A stretch of DNA of 64,000 nucleotides. Source: Caprimulgus europaeus. Its lineage: Eukaryota > Chordata > Aves > Caprimulgiformes > Caprimulgidae. Of this stretch, positions 32,538 through 45,057 are shown piece after piece; within the stretch, counting starts at the first letter, position 1; each line of letters starts with the position of its first letter. Under the pieces are notes generated by a model, which did no database searches, was not told the origin of the DNA, and saw nothing but the letters and a program-made list of their open reading frames with translations. The position numbers were made by a program, and so were the translations under genes. Location: positions 14,696,501-14,760,500 of the forward strand of contig OU015541.1 in assembly GCA_907165065.1 (NCBI GenBank). The letters run 5' to 3'.

Positions 32538-35057
32538 TGAGTGGGCTCTGTTCTGGATTCAGGCTGAAAGTTTTCTCTCTTTGAGTTGTCTGAAAGTGGC
32601 CTCATCCTGGTCTGGTGTAAGCGTTCAAGGAGTCAAAGGTTGATGGCTGTGCTGAGAATCTGCCGTTCCCTTATGTGCTATTGGCAATTGAAACGGGATT
32701 GATTTAATTACACCCTGATGGGCAGGTTGTGATCGTTCTGGACATGGTGGGTTTCAGCGTGTTTTCATTTCTGATTCATTGCTTCTATTTCTTCTAAAAA
32801 TTACGTTTGAGTGAAGGTGAATACGAGCGTGACTTCTGGGTAAGGCAGAGGTGGACTCTGCTCTTGACTTTTCTGGTGCATGCCCCAGAGCAAGAGGTTG
32901 CAAAGAGAAGCTGGGGAGAAGTGCTGCACACCAGGGACGTGCTTGGGGCAGCCACCCACCTTGCAGAGCTGATGTTGTGGTGAAGGAGGGTGCCCGGAGT
33001 TTGATCAGAACCCTGGTGCTGCTCTGTACAGGGTGAGCAGAACATCCTCTTGAAAAGGGGCTGGGAGAAAGCACGCTTGTGGGATCTCCTTCAACACCAG
33101 CAAATCAGGACTGTGTATCTTAGTCCTTCGATCAGGACAGAGGAGATGTCCCATCCCCAGAAGGTACAGCAGTGTCCTCAGGCCACAATTTAGGAAGATA
33201 ACAGACTCCACAGATGTGGCACCATGAGGACGTGAGCTGTAACATCCCCCAGACCTAGCTTGGCCGGGTAGACTGAACTGAAAGCACCTCTTTGAAGAAG
33301 AGGTTTTGTGGAGGGATGGGAGAGGGTTTGGGGATCAGGTCCAGTGACAATGTGACCTAAGTACTGGGAAATGCTGGAATGCAGGAGTCACTATGTCTAC
33401 CAGAAACTCACTGTGCTACCTGAGCAATGAAGACCTGAGCTGGGAGATGTCTTCTTGGTTTTGTGGGAGTTTTGTTTTGGTAAGAATGGATTAATGGGAT
33501 TTGACGTGAATAAAACCTGGAGTTTGCTTCAGCAGAGAGTGAACAAAGATTTCAGGGCATAATCATGAAGATGGAGTGGTGTTAATGTTGTCAACAGTGG
33601 ACTTTCCCCTTCAGTTCCCAGACAGATGGATAAAAGCAGGTCCTCAGTTTCCAGTTTGGCAGGGTCCTGGTGTAACACATTTGTTTTAATTAGTAACGTG
33701 GTTGGGTTTTTACCTTGGGAACTTACATAAGAGGGAGAAAAAATACATGTGATCGGGTAGAACTTCATCTCATATGGGTAGGAGCTCTACTCTTGCTTGG
33801 TGGACCTCAGGAGATACCACATACAATAAATAAAGATCCAAGAATTTTACACTTCTTACCTTATTTGGAAATGTAATCCAGGAAACTCCAAATAACAGAG
33901 GGGTAAAGATTCACCTGGACTTTTACAAACCAAAATTAGGCAGTTGAAAAAGGGAATTTGGGTTTGCTTATGAATTGTCTAAAACCATTTTCTGCTTCTA
34001 GCTTAATAGACCTTCCCTTAGTAGTAGTGTGAATATCTTGACACAAAATAGGACTAAAAAATTCTGACATACAGTTATGTTAAACAAATGAGCTGGCTAA
34101 AAACCTTTTTCTGCATGAATAAAAGAAATACTGTGCCCTAATTCCATAGACCAGGATTTAATTCAGCAAATGAAATTACAGGATTCAGCAGCATTGAAGA
34201 ATACCTTATTTTTATTTTAATATTCAAGACTTTTTAAAAAAGAACAATGCCAGAAGTTTTTTCAAAGTTTTGTTTTGGCTCTTGGCATATTAAACAGCGC
34301 TTTAAACTCTGGAGCCTTCTTTTTGTACAAGGTATTTACTGTAAGTGAAGGAAAATGTCTTTTATCCTGCTTGCTCAGACTGCGGGGTTTGAACTGCTGC
34401 ACCTCCTTCAATCCGGGAGTTCTTCACTCTCAAGGACTTCTGAACTCTTGAACGCTTGCTGGTTGATTATTTGCTGTCTCATTTTTCACTTCTCCCTCCA
34501 GTTATTGGGAGTGCACAGAATAAAGGTTGATTCTAGAGGGAGCAGTGAAACTACCTATTTCTTGGGGGCTGCAGAAAAAGCCATGAAAATATCTGTCATT
34601 CAGGAAATTGGAGAAGAGCATTGAGAGGAACTGGAGAACTTGGAAGGCTGGTGAAAATGCCCATTATTCCAGCAATGCAGGGAAGGTCACAGAAATACCT
34701 GTTACTGAGTCCATCCATACAGGGTTGGAAGTGTCCCATAGCGAGAGAGGACAGAGCATCCTTAGATAGCTAAACAAAAAACTGGATGGATGAAATTTTC
34801 TGTGTGTCTTCTTAGAAGAACCACAGTCACGGAGCAGTCCATCACACTGTCTAATCACAAATAAATCCAGACTGTAATCACTTGCTCAGGTCATTCATCA
34901 GCTCCAGCAGTTCCTGTCCTTCCAGGATTAGGATGACATTCAGTGGCCCTTTAAGCTCTGATCTGGTAGTGACCTTCTTAGCACCCCGTGGGCCAAGGAA
35001 GGAAGTGATGTAACTGGTTTCTTAATTTTGAAAAGAGGATACAGGTCAGGAGGAGGT

Positions 35058-35162
35058 CGCAGGTATGGGTGCCCAGCGCGGGTGCTGGTAGGTGCAGGTG
35101 CAGGGCTGCGTGTCCGGTGCGGGGGAGGTTGCGGGATGTGAACGGTGCATTCACGGGGCTCG
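35058..35162. promoter_or_regulatory. Small CpG cluster (orphan CpG-island candidate)
   Basis: Ten CpG sites in 105 bases, in a GC-rich patch surrounded by CpG-poor unique DNA. No TATA, ORF or repeat family was recognised. It may be an unmethylated regulatory element or a remnant of a CpG-rich insertion. Confidence 0.35.
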
Positions 35163-35433
35163 TGGTCAAGTCTACAAAAGCCTGACTGTGGGACTGAGTT
35201 ACCCTCTGTGCCTAAGTTACCTTTGTGAAGGAGATGAATGGGCAGTAGGGTAACTCCTGTATCTCAGAAAGTTGTCATTCTTTCCAGAGGCAATACAGGT
35301 GTCAGGAACCATCAGAAAACACCCTCAGCCCTTGAGGAGCAGCAGCAGCCTTGAGGCTCCTGTCAACCGCTGGCTCTGCTCTTTGCAGCTTTAACATCTC
35401 AACTAGAAATCTTGAAATATTTCAAGTGGAACA

Positions 35434-35475
35434 CCTTCTAGTGGAAGGTGTCCTTGCTCATGGCAGTGGGATTGG
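35434..35475 (+). mobile_element. CR1 LINE scrap
   Basis: CTAGTGGAAGGTGTCCTTGC, then TCATGGCAGTGGGATTGG, matches the 3' block of the 23113-type CR1 copies. Only about 40 bases survive, so the call rests on this one block. Confidence 0.6.
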
Positions 35476-37617
35476 CTAACCAAAGCTAACGATCCCCAGT
35501 CTTTATCCACAGTGTGCAAAGACTCAGTTAAAAACCCTTTCTCAGTAGACTCTCTGGAAGGATTGCCCCCATGTCTGCGCTGGAAGTAATCTAATGGTGT
35601 GTGTGATATTTGTAAGTGGTTGGCTGGAGTATGTTCCCAGGCAGCTGGTTCATCTGGAACAAGGTTTGGTCTTGAGTAGGTTCGTGCTCACCTGGTGAGA
35701 GCAGGCTGAAGACCCTGCCTGGCAAACGGAAGATGAGAGGAGCACTCTCCTCATGCAGAGACCCCCATCGGTGACTGCTCTCTGCAGGGAAGCAGAGGAG
35801 GTCTGGGCTAGAAAACCCACGTTCTTGGCACTGAAGTTTGTTGTGAAAGCAGAGCACGTTGAGGGTTGTTTTGACAGAAGATGATTAGGAGTCATTTAGC
35901 AGTCGCAAGCACCAGGAGTGGAGTCTGCAGGCTCAGATCCTGATGTTGGCCAGCTCTGAAGTTCTCCATGATGGAGTTGTCACCTCCCTCTGCTCTGTGT
36001 GCATTCTGCCTATGTGGAGCTGAGCTTAGCTGGCTTTGAGTGGGAACCCAAGCAGTTCCGAGAAAGGATGAGGTTTTCCAGCAAGAGCCAAGTCCTGATG
36101 TGCTTATTTAAGGACATTAAGGCTAAACAGAAAATCAAAAAAGTATCACATAGCATACGTCATCCAGTGGATTGTACTCTGTCTGGTTTGAGATTTAAAA
36201 CCTTGATAAACCAGAAACACTCAACCATATGTGTAATTTTAAGCCTATAATTTCAGTCAAAACTCTTATGTTCAAAGCAAGCCATGGGTTAGTAATACCT
36301 TCCTGAATTAATAATTAATTGCTAGAGCTGAGCTGCTTTCCTGTTGTCAACCAGAATGCTTGATTCTTCTAAGAGCTGAGCAAACAATTCATAATGAATA
36401 CTGTATCTGAGAATTAAGTTTTCTGCAGATCTTAATCTTACCAGAATAACATGTCAATTTAGATGATCAGATTTGGAGCTTTTTGTTGTTTTAATTTCTG
36501 GCTGTGCTTTTTGAAATGATCTGTTTCTCAGAGCTTCTCAAGACCTGGAGGTTAATTCAGATTAAGGTAGTGCATGAATGGAAAATGTGAAATCTTTCCC
36601 CAAATAGCTGCTTGTGTAAGCACCTGCTGACAGATGATTACATGAGTCATTTCTTCTGCTGCAGTTGAGGACAATACCTGTGTTCAAACTTCAGGTGAAA
36701 ATGTTTGCAGAACAAAACCTTAAAAGTTTCTGGTTTACTCCAGAGGGAAGGTCCAAGCTGCCCCAGGTGTTAGTGGTCTGTCACAGCGGTGTCCCCCAGC
36801 TCTGTGTGTGTGTTCATTGAACAGGGACCCACCTGGAGTGAATTTGTGAAGAACTCAAGGGAGCACTTGCAGGCTTGGAGTGGGTTGAGTTGTGTTTATT
36901 GACACCTTAAATCCTTCTTAGAGAAAGAAGTTGATGTCCAGAAGGACTGAGGATGGGTTTTTCTCGCCTGTTTCTGAACCACCAGGTTCTTGCCATCTTG
37001 GCTTGTTTTCCTCATCACCTACAAGGTGATGCCTCCCCTGTCAAGAACCCTTGCCGCCCACTCAAGCCATATTGTGCATTATGGAGAGAAAGGGCAGGAC
37101 ACAGGGTTAGATGCTAGATGGAGATGGGTTTAAGTGTCTGCCTCAGGGTTCACATTCTCCACCATAGTTTTCCCAGGTTCCCTGGCCAGTTGGTGGGGCT
37201 TCAGCCATCAAATGTGTGCAGCGTTGAGGAGCACACAATTTCTCAATTCTCAGCCTCCAGAAGGGAATAGTCCTTCTGTTCAGGTTCCAGCTTGAAACTG
37301 GTGTTATGACCATGAAAACATTACTCCATGAGGTGCTCAGACACTGGGGACAGGAGATGAGTGAGTACCTCGGTGCTGCTTCTTCACTCTGTCCTCTTCT
37401 AACCAGATGCATCTCTGAGGACTGGAGCTGGCAAGTGAGTCAGAAAGCAGAAGTCAAGGGGATGCCTTAAGATGAAAATACAAAAACAGATCTCTCTTTG
37501 CACATCTTTTCTTGGCTTCCCTTTGCGAGCCTGTATCAGCGTGTGCTTGATGGGTTATGATGGCTCTGACCTTGTCAGAGGCATCAAATATGACATGTGA
37601 GCATGGATTTATTTTGT

Positions 37618-37649
37618 TGGGGGTTTTTTTGGTTTTTGTTTTTTTTTTT
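37618..37649 (+). repeat. T/G low-complexity tract
   Basis: Five G, then T runs broken by GG and G. Similar tracts occur at 11322, 16248 and 56671. Confidence 0.75.
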
Positions 37650-38447
37650 AAGGAGAGAAATAAGAGTTAGCAAGAAATGCAGAAAAGACAACAGACAGAT
37701 GGGCACATTCCTTCATCAACAGAAATCCATGTCTGAGATTTGCTTCCAGCTTGGCTTGAATTGGAGATTTCAGGAAATGAGCCAAAAAGTTGCTTATTTT
37801 ACCGTCCTCCTCCTGTAGAATTTCATTATCACACGTGCTACTTCGGTGAGGCACTGACCTTTCCCAGGCCGTGGTGTGACACAAAGCTGCAGCATTAACA
37901 TGAAGGACCTTGTGCTCCCTGGAGAGGTGAGGCTGGATTCCTTTCCCCATGTGCTGTAACATCCAGAGGATGCCACACACTGTCTGTGTATGGTCAGCTG
38001 TGTGGGGTGGTTGTGGGATCTGGATTACAAACAGAAAATCTGTTGGTGCAAAAAAGGTGACCCTGGGACACTCCGTCCTGATGACCTGTTGGTTGTCCGC
38101 TGTGGCACACAGCAGTCAGCCCTTTGCAAACCACCATGGCCCAACCTGTGGGTGGTTGCTGCCATCTTGGGGATATGCCTGAGGCCGAGGAGCAGGGGAT
38201 GGTCCCGCAGGGTTTGGGGCTGACCCCATGCAGCAACCCCGGGGATGTGATGCCTTGAGACAGCACTCAGCAGAGCCAGGCTGCCAAGCCAGGAGCCACC
38301 CGAGAGCAGCTTCACTCCTGTCTCACAAAGGGTGGACACAAACGGGACATCAGGCAGGTCCGGGTTCCTCAGTGCTCAACTGAGACACACGGTCGTGCTC
38401 TGTCCATCCACCACAGTCTCCATCTCCAGTTCTCCCAGTGCTACTTT

Positions 38448-39101
38448 TGTCCTGCTTTTAGCTGAAACAGAGCTGTGTTTCTTTTTCAGTAGTTAGAATT
38501 GTGCTGCGTTTTGCTTTTCTGCCTGGAACTTGTAACGAGAGACACGGAGAACATCCCAATATTTACATTTTTGTCACTGGAAGTGAAGGACTTTGTGTTC
38601 TGTTAGTCCACAAGCACAGGATTTAAGGAGGGTGAGGAATATTTAAATTAATAAACTAAATTGACAGTTAGATATGCCAATGGGCTATTCCATATCGTAT
38701 CACGACATGCCCAGTATATTAGTGAGGGGCTCTTCCTTTTTTAGCTCTCTCTGGGGTTTTTTGGGGGCTCTCGCTCTCCCGGGATTGCGGTTTCGGTTCG
38801 GGATTGTCGCTCCTTCGGGATCATTATCTGGGAACGGGCCGGGCTGGGTCAGCGGGTGGCGAGCAATGGCACTGGGTGTCACTCATTTGCATATTTTATT
38901 ACTGTTATCATTATCACTACTATTTTAATATTAGTATTATTTTTAAGTTTTCTTTCTATTATTAAACTGTTCTTATCTCAACCTACAAGCCTCCTAATTC
39001 TTGCCCCCCAGTCCTCTCCCCTATCCCCTGGGCGTGGGGGAGAAGTGGGTGAACAGCTGTGTTGGCTGCTGGCCAAGGGCCAGCCCAGGGAAACTATCAC
39101 A
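38448..39101 (+). mobile_element. ERVL-like solo LTR, younger copy
   Basis: A 654-bp element from TGTCCTGCTTTTAGC to AAACTATCACA. The block ATATGCCAATGGGCTATTCC and the AT-rich region with ATTAAA match the other copies. The core GGGATTGCGGTTTCGGTTCG keeps many CpGs, as do 48186 and 1392. The TATA position reads TATATTAG, a weakened box. TACTTT occurs just before the start (38442-38447) and again at 39109-39114. If that is the target duplication, the LTR carries seven extra bases, so it is not claimed. No internal viral sequence is present. Confidence 0.9.
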
Positions 39102-42100
39102 GTGTCATTACTTTGTTCACAGCAGAAACAGCTTCAGCATAAAAGGGTGAGATGGGCTCACCCCAGGATAACTTGTGAGGGAAGCTGCTGCTGCCCTGTG
39201 TGGTCTGAGACCACCAGGGAGTCCTGGAGGCAGCCAGCTCCAGTCAGACCTGTTCACCCCATTCCTCGTGTCTCAGCAGACACTCATTTAAGACGCCCAG
39301 CTGAAATACCCCATCCTGCAGCCTCACCTCGTGGGCAGCGTCCGTGCCCTCTCTTTTGGGTTGGTGGGTTGGAGACCATTTGCAGGCAGATGGTGAGGGC
39401 CAATGTCCCGCTGCCTTTTGGCTGCAAAAGCCAAGGAGTAGAGATTGGTTTACCAACACCTCTGCACAAGCAGTGCCACCTCCCTCTGTGAGATGCTTCC
39501 TTTCTTCTTCAATGGTTCCCTGCTTCTCATAGTCTTGAAAATGCATTTGTGTTGTTTATCTGGCCCTCACATGCGGTCACAGCCTTTACAGCCTCTCGCT
39601 TGGCTCCCATTACACTTTCCAAAGCCTTTTCATTGCCTGGGTCCTCTAATCTTTCTACCAGCACCCATGTTTTATGCCTTGGTTATGCCTTGGTTATGCC
39701 TCCCTTCCTTTTAATTAATTTTTCACACTACCTTGCTCGTCCCTGTTGCCCTCTTTTATTTAATTTATTGCTCGCTAGCCATCATAACCCCTGGGCAAGC
39801 CTTTAATTTATCTCTTCCTGTGTTCTGTTGCCCCCTCTGTCCTTTCCCTTTATTGATTTCTCCAGTTTGATTTCACCCTGTGCTTGCCAGCATCATCTCC
39901 TACTCTTCCCTCCCCATCAAAATTGCTCAATTCAATTTCTCCCCACATTGGTGACCTTCCTACCTGGTAATTCCCAGCTTAACAGGGCTGAGATTGCTGT
40001 TTGTTGGGTTCCCACCTTGCCTGTACTTAATTTCCACTCCAACCTCCAAGTGTCTCAAGATTAACTCTGGGTAATTCCCATCCAAGTTGCTGTGATAAGG
40101 AAATGGTCCTTTTCCAGCAAGCCTTCTCCAAATCCAAGAGGTTTGATGGCCAGAACCTGATATAGCTTCTCTGCTGAGTTGCCTAAAGGCAGACAGTTGC
40201 TCCTGGAGCAGGGATGGGCTTGGTTGGGTTGGACTTCAGCTCTGACCAAGGGGAGAGGGTTGTTCTCTCAGTATTGTGCTCTCTTTATTCCTTCTCTTAT
40301 CCTGGAGATGAGAAAGTGCAGCTGTACCTGCCCTGGAGAGACCTTGGCTGCTCACAGCCCAACTCTCTTTCTGCTCTGAAGCTTTTTCCTGGTCTACATT
40401 TAACTGGTGAGGATATTGTGGAAGGGGAGAGGGAATAAATGACTTTTCTTCTGTCTTTTAGCTGGCCCCTCCCTGCCACAGCCCAGCTCACAGGAGCTGG
40501 GTGTCCACAGGCTCAGACAAGGAGGTAACCTTCTGTTTTGCTCTGTGGTTATGAAGGACTGAATACTTTTTGTTTACGATCCATAAATAAATGGTCCATT
40601 TACTTACAAACCAGTTCCTGCCGTTACCACAGTGGGTTTGGAAAACACATTACTGCAGAGACACGGGTTATTTTGTCATCTGTATCCCTGTGATTTGCAA
40701 GCTGAGCCTGAAAGTAGGAGAGGGTCAGAGGTGGAAAATGGATGTTTTAAAACACACCCAGCAAGGCAAGATGTAGAGCTATTACCTGGTTTCCTGTAGA
40801 ACAGGCATAGGACATCGACGTGCTGAGCCTCAGAATTGTGATTATCTACACAGTTCCCCGAGCTGTCCATGCTAAGAAATACTCCAGTTAGATCTGTGCT
40901 CATATACATGGTGTCCATTGTCATGGGACGTCGTGTAACTGAGTTGGTGACGTCTGATGAAGGACCAGAGTGTACAAAGGGTGAGTTTGTGTCTAACAAA
41001 GGACATGTGTGGATATATATCACCTCCCATTTTCCCAGGCCATGAGGTTGGTAAACCCTTGAGCGTATCACCATATGGGAAATGGGGAAATAAAAAGTGC
41101 ATGGGCCATGTAGAGCTTAGAAGATCTCTGATGGGCAGTAGAGGAGATGTCTGAGCTCCGGGGCAACAGCATGTGGATCAGACAGGTCTGCCCAGCGTTG
41201 GCAGGAGGGACAGCTTGGCAAAGACAGGTCCCATAGGTCCCCGTGAAGGTCTGTCCCTGAGACCTAATTGAACATTGTTGGTTCCATTGGTAGGTTGGTT
41301 ATAAATACTTGTAATTCCACAGTGAGGTATTGGCATGGTTATATTTGGCCAGGAAATAAAATATGGGAACTATATCTTTGGGATTGTCTGTACCCCAGGT
41401 GGAGCTGGCTGCTGCATCAGCAGGGGTGTGTGGGATGGGCCCTGAAATGTGGGGGTTCAGCTCCAGCCCAAGGCAAAACCTTCCTCCCTCCAGTGTGGTC
41501 TGAAGTTAAATGTCACAGCCCTTTGTTGGACTAGTTTATTCCTTTGATTTTACTCTATTAATTCTGTTTTATTCTTTTCTCTTCTTAGTTCTTCCTATTT
41601 CCCATTCTCCCTTCTTCATTTGAGTTTGGTATCGTAGATAGGATCATCCTATAAACTCTGGAGGTAGGTCACTTTCCTAATGCTTTCAGGGAAATCTGTA
41701 GATGAAGTGAAGTCTGTAGGTGTCTGTGAAGTGCTGACCCTTTCTCTAAATTAAGAATCTCTCCTTATCCATCTTCAACGATTTTTATCTTTGCATGGGG
41801 AAAGTAGACCAGCTTCTTTTTACCTCTGTTGCTTTCTATCTGTCTATCTACAGACACAGAAATAGCCTTTTTTAATGTAGGAAGGGCCCCCCACCCTATC
41901 CATATAGCAATTTACAGCACTTTGGGCTGGGAAATTTTTTTTCCCCAACCTCAAAAAGGAAACTCTTAAAGATTATTAAGACCATTTTGGTGGCCAGTCA
42001 GTGACACAGCCATATCCACTAGATGAGACTTGAGACTGAAACAGAGATGTGCCTAAATAGCTAGGGAAATAGAAACAGAGACAGCTCCCTTTGTCACTGC

Positions 42101-44639
42101 AACTTGGGAAGCTTAAAACAGGAGGAGAGAGAGCTGTGCTTGCTTGTTAGACCTCAAAAAGGGGCTTTTGCTTCATTTTTTGCTAAGTTTGTATCAAGAC
42201 GGTAACTAACAGACAAAGATGCGTAAGTGTTTGGATAATTTATCTTCTATTGTGAATTGTGGTTCTTTTGTGCAGTACCCCAGGCCCCTCCACATGGTGA
42301 TGGATTCAATACATCTGCCTTCCCCCGTGAATGACATCTCTTCTTGTCTCCATAGGCTCTCTGCAAATAAGGAGCTATAAATAAGCAACAATATCTCTAT
42401 TTGCAGGGGGTGGAAAGCTGCGCTGGAGCTTTTCCTTTGTACATGGTAAACAAAAAAGGACAATTAAGGGATACTGGAAGTCAAAGCCGTATGGAAATCG
42501 GGGAACGCTCACAGATGCTGCTTTGTGGGACGTGAAACCTACAGTATTGTAAAGGCACATGATATTATTCTGTAGTTTAAGGAAAAAAAAAACCATATAA
42601 GGGCATGGGGAGTTTATAATAAGGAACAGGCAAACCTTTCAGTGAGCTTTTTCTTTTTCATGCCCACAAGCACAGTATAAATGATGGCATTGATGGTCCG
42701 GGGGGTTCAAGACTTGATGGAGGTGAAAGCCTCCGCTGCTTGCTATGCCTGGCTGGCCCAGGGTGATAGAGGAAGCTACAGTTGCCTTTACCAGCTGTGG
42801 AAGGTCTGCTGATGCCCATTTGTGGGGAGATCTGGGGGGGGAAAAATTGTTGTAGTGGCTTGTTGCTGTGAGCTGAAGGTGAAAGCCTTGGCAGTGTTTC
42901 CTGTGTGCTCTGTGCAGTGATATGGAGAAAATTAAGGGTTGCGTGTTATTAACAGCAGTAGTTGGAGCTGCTGGGAAGGTTGAAGAGCAATGTAAAATTT
43001 GGATTCTTCTCTGATTTTTTGGCTTTAGGACTCTGTGGTAAGGGAATTCCTGCAGGCATCCCGTGGGTAGTGCACGTGGGCACCCTGGGCACAGGAAGGT
43101 GACAGCATGGCTCAGCCCCCAGCCCATGCACCTTGCCGGAGCCGTTGGGGCAGCATGCAGGGCTGGTAAACATCAGTGTAGCGGTTCCCATTGTCTTTAA
43201 AAGGATTTCCCAATCAATGGGTTAGGAAAAGTGCCTAATTTTGTGTAAAAAAGAATCTATTTGAACATTGAACCCACAGCTGTTCCACTGGGATTTTCCT
43301 GATCAGGCTCAGACAGTGTTGCTGGCTGCTTTGCGATGACCTGCTTGACTTCTCAGGAGTGCTGCTTGCTTTGCACTGCAGTCACGGATGCATTTGAGAT
43401 GTTTGTGGCTCTGGATAAGTCAATAGTAAATGTTTTAATCAGAGAGGGAAGCTGGTCTTCTCTTGGTCTCAGTATCTGGTTTATGGGGTTTTATTCAGAT
43501 GAATAAATTCAGATCATTAGTTCAAAAGCTGAAGGTCAGAGGCATGCCTGGCTGTGGAAAGGTCTTGGATTAATTCAAATATTGAGGCCATCTGCCTAGT
43601 CGTATTGGACCTCGGAAGTAAAAACTACATGGTGTTGTTTTTATTTCTTTGGAGAAGTAATTGAAAGTAAGTTCAGCCCTGCTTGCCGCAAAGCAAGTGC
43701 TGGTGAGGATGCTGTGAGCGGGGTTAGGACATGAGCCTCACCAAGCAAGTCCATCCGAGTTGTCCTGCTTGGAGGCAGCTGCTCGGTTAAGAGTCTTTCT
43801 GTGACGTTTTGTAAGACTGTTTTTCTAAGACAAATGACCCCAGAAAACAGTTGCCTGAGCTTTTCTTTACAGTGGCATTTCTTCCTCATAAGCATTTTTC
43901 TACAGAGCTGTCTCCTTGGTAAACTGTAATCCATAGATCAGAAGCTCCATCGCAGAGCCACATGTGGCATGAAAATCCTTCACCATCTCTTATCAGCATC
44001 TAATTCAATTGCAAGAGAAAACAAAGCTGCAGGAGGGGCTCTGCCAGCCACTCGCTGCTGTCCTGTTTGCCCTTTCTCTGTCCTTTCAGTCCTGCCTTTT
44101 AAACTTCTAGAGGTGGCATCCAGAGAGAGATGTGGGCAGGAGCCTGGCCAGTGTCAGCTCTACGTGCAGACTGGTAAAGCATCTCCTGGGACAGCACTGA
44201 TTTGGAGCACAGCAGACCAGGCACAGCACCTCAGATGCAAGATGTAGTGACCAGTGCTGTGGTGTCTGTGCTGGAAACCTTTCATGAAGGCAAGTGAGGG
44301 AGTAGGGATGTATGTCCTGCCACTGGCCCTTCCCCTGAGCCACTCCAGAGCTGTAGGTGACCAGGGAGTGCCCTGATGGCTAATCCCAAAGTCCCTCCAC
44401 CCTAAAAGCCTCTGCTGGGACTGATGCTGCAGCAGCCCCAAGGATGGCAGGGACGCTAGAGAAGTGCATGAGGTCCATGATCGTGCTGTGAAAATAGGAT
44501 GCTTCCTCCTGCACTGCAGACCAGCTTCTGGTTCAGTCAGTGAGACCTTCTCATGGATGTGTTCCTTTGTCTCTGTGCTCTGCCTAACCTAATTTCACTT
44601 ACAGAAATATTACTGTAGTGGTCAGTCTCTAAGGCATGT
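39102..44639. other. Unique DNA with a pyrimidine-rich segment, no gene seen
   Basis: No repeat family was recognised over 5.5 kb. About 39480-40080 is strongly C+T-rich on the plus strand and includes a short 11-bp tandem repeat at 39672. The segment 41480-41640 is also pyrimidine-rich. Frames up to 162 codons (42639-43127 minus) show no known similarity. Confidence 0.45.
39672..39700 (+). repeat. 11-bp tandem repeat, 2.6 copies
   Basis: TTATGCCTTGG is repeated twice, followed by TTATGCC, without mismatches. Confidence 0.85.
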
Positions 44640-45057
44640 TTTGGGTCTGGAGCACAGGTCTTATGAGGAGCAGCTGAAGGAACTAGGACTGTTCAGTGTG
44701 AAAAGGAGGCTGAGGGGAGACCTTCTTTCTTTCTACAGCTACCTGAAGGGAGGGTGGAGAGAGGTGGGGGTTGGTCTCTTCTCCCAGGCAACCAGCGACA
44801 GGACAAGAGGAAATGGCCTCAAGTTGCACCAAGGGAGGTTCAGGTTGGATATCAGGAAAAAATTATTCTCCAAAAGAGTGGTCAGACATTGGAACAGGCT
44901 GTGCAGGGAAGTGGTGGAGTCCCCATCACTGGAGGTGTTCAACAAATGTGTAGGTGTAGCACTCAAGGATATGGCTTAGTGGGTGTGGTGGTGATGAGGT
45001 GATGGTTGGACTTGGACAGTCTTAGAGGTCTTTTCCAACCTTAATGATTCTATGGTC
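44640..45057 (+). mobile_element. CR1 LINE 3' end fragment
   Basis: Plus-strand frame from 44641: [40 protein letters not shown], and [20 protein letters not shown], about 112 codons open. The 3' UTR reads TTAGAGGTCTTTTCCAACCT and ends AATGATTCTATGG. It is 5'-truncated just upstream of the LKELGLFS block. Confidence 0.95.

Larger units (their letters stand above)
32538..38447. other. Largest repeat-poor block, no gene seen
   Basis: Nearly 6 kb with only a 42-base CR1 scrap at 35434 and a T/G-rich patch at 37618. The AT-rich parts (33680-34330, 36080-36720) look single-copy. A small CpG cluster lies at 35058-35162. No frame exceeds about 110 codons and none resembles a known domain. Confidence 0.5.

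Noticed and set aside
38442..39114. TACTTT as target duplication of the LTR at 38448
   Set aside because: It would require the LTR to end in GTCAT instead of the family's terminal CA. Probably coincidence.
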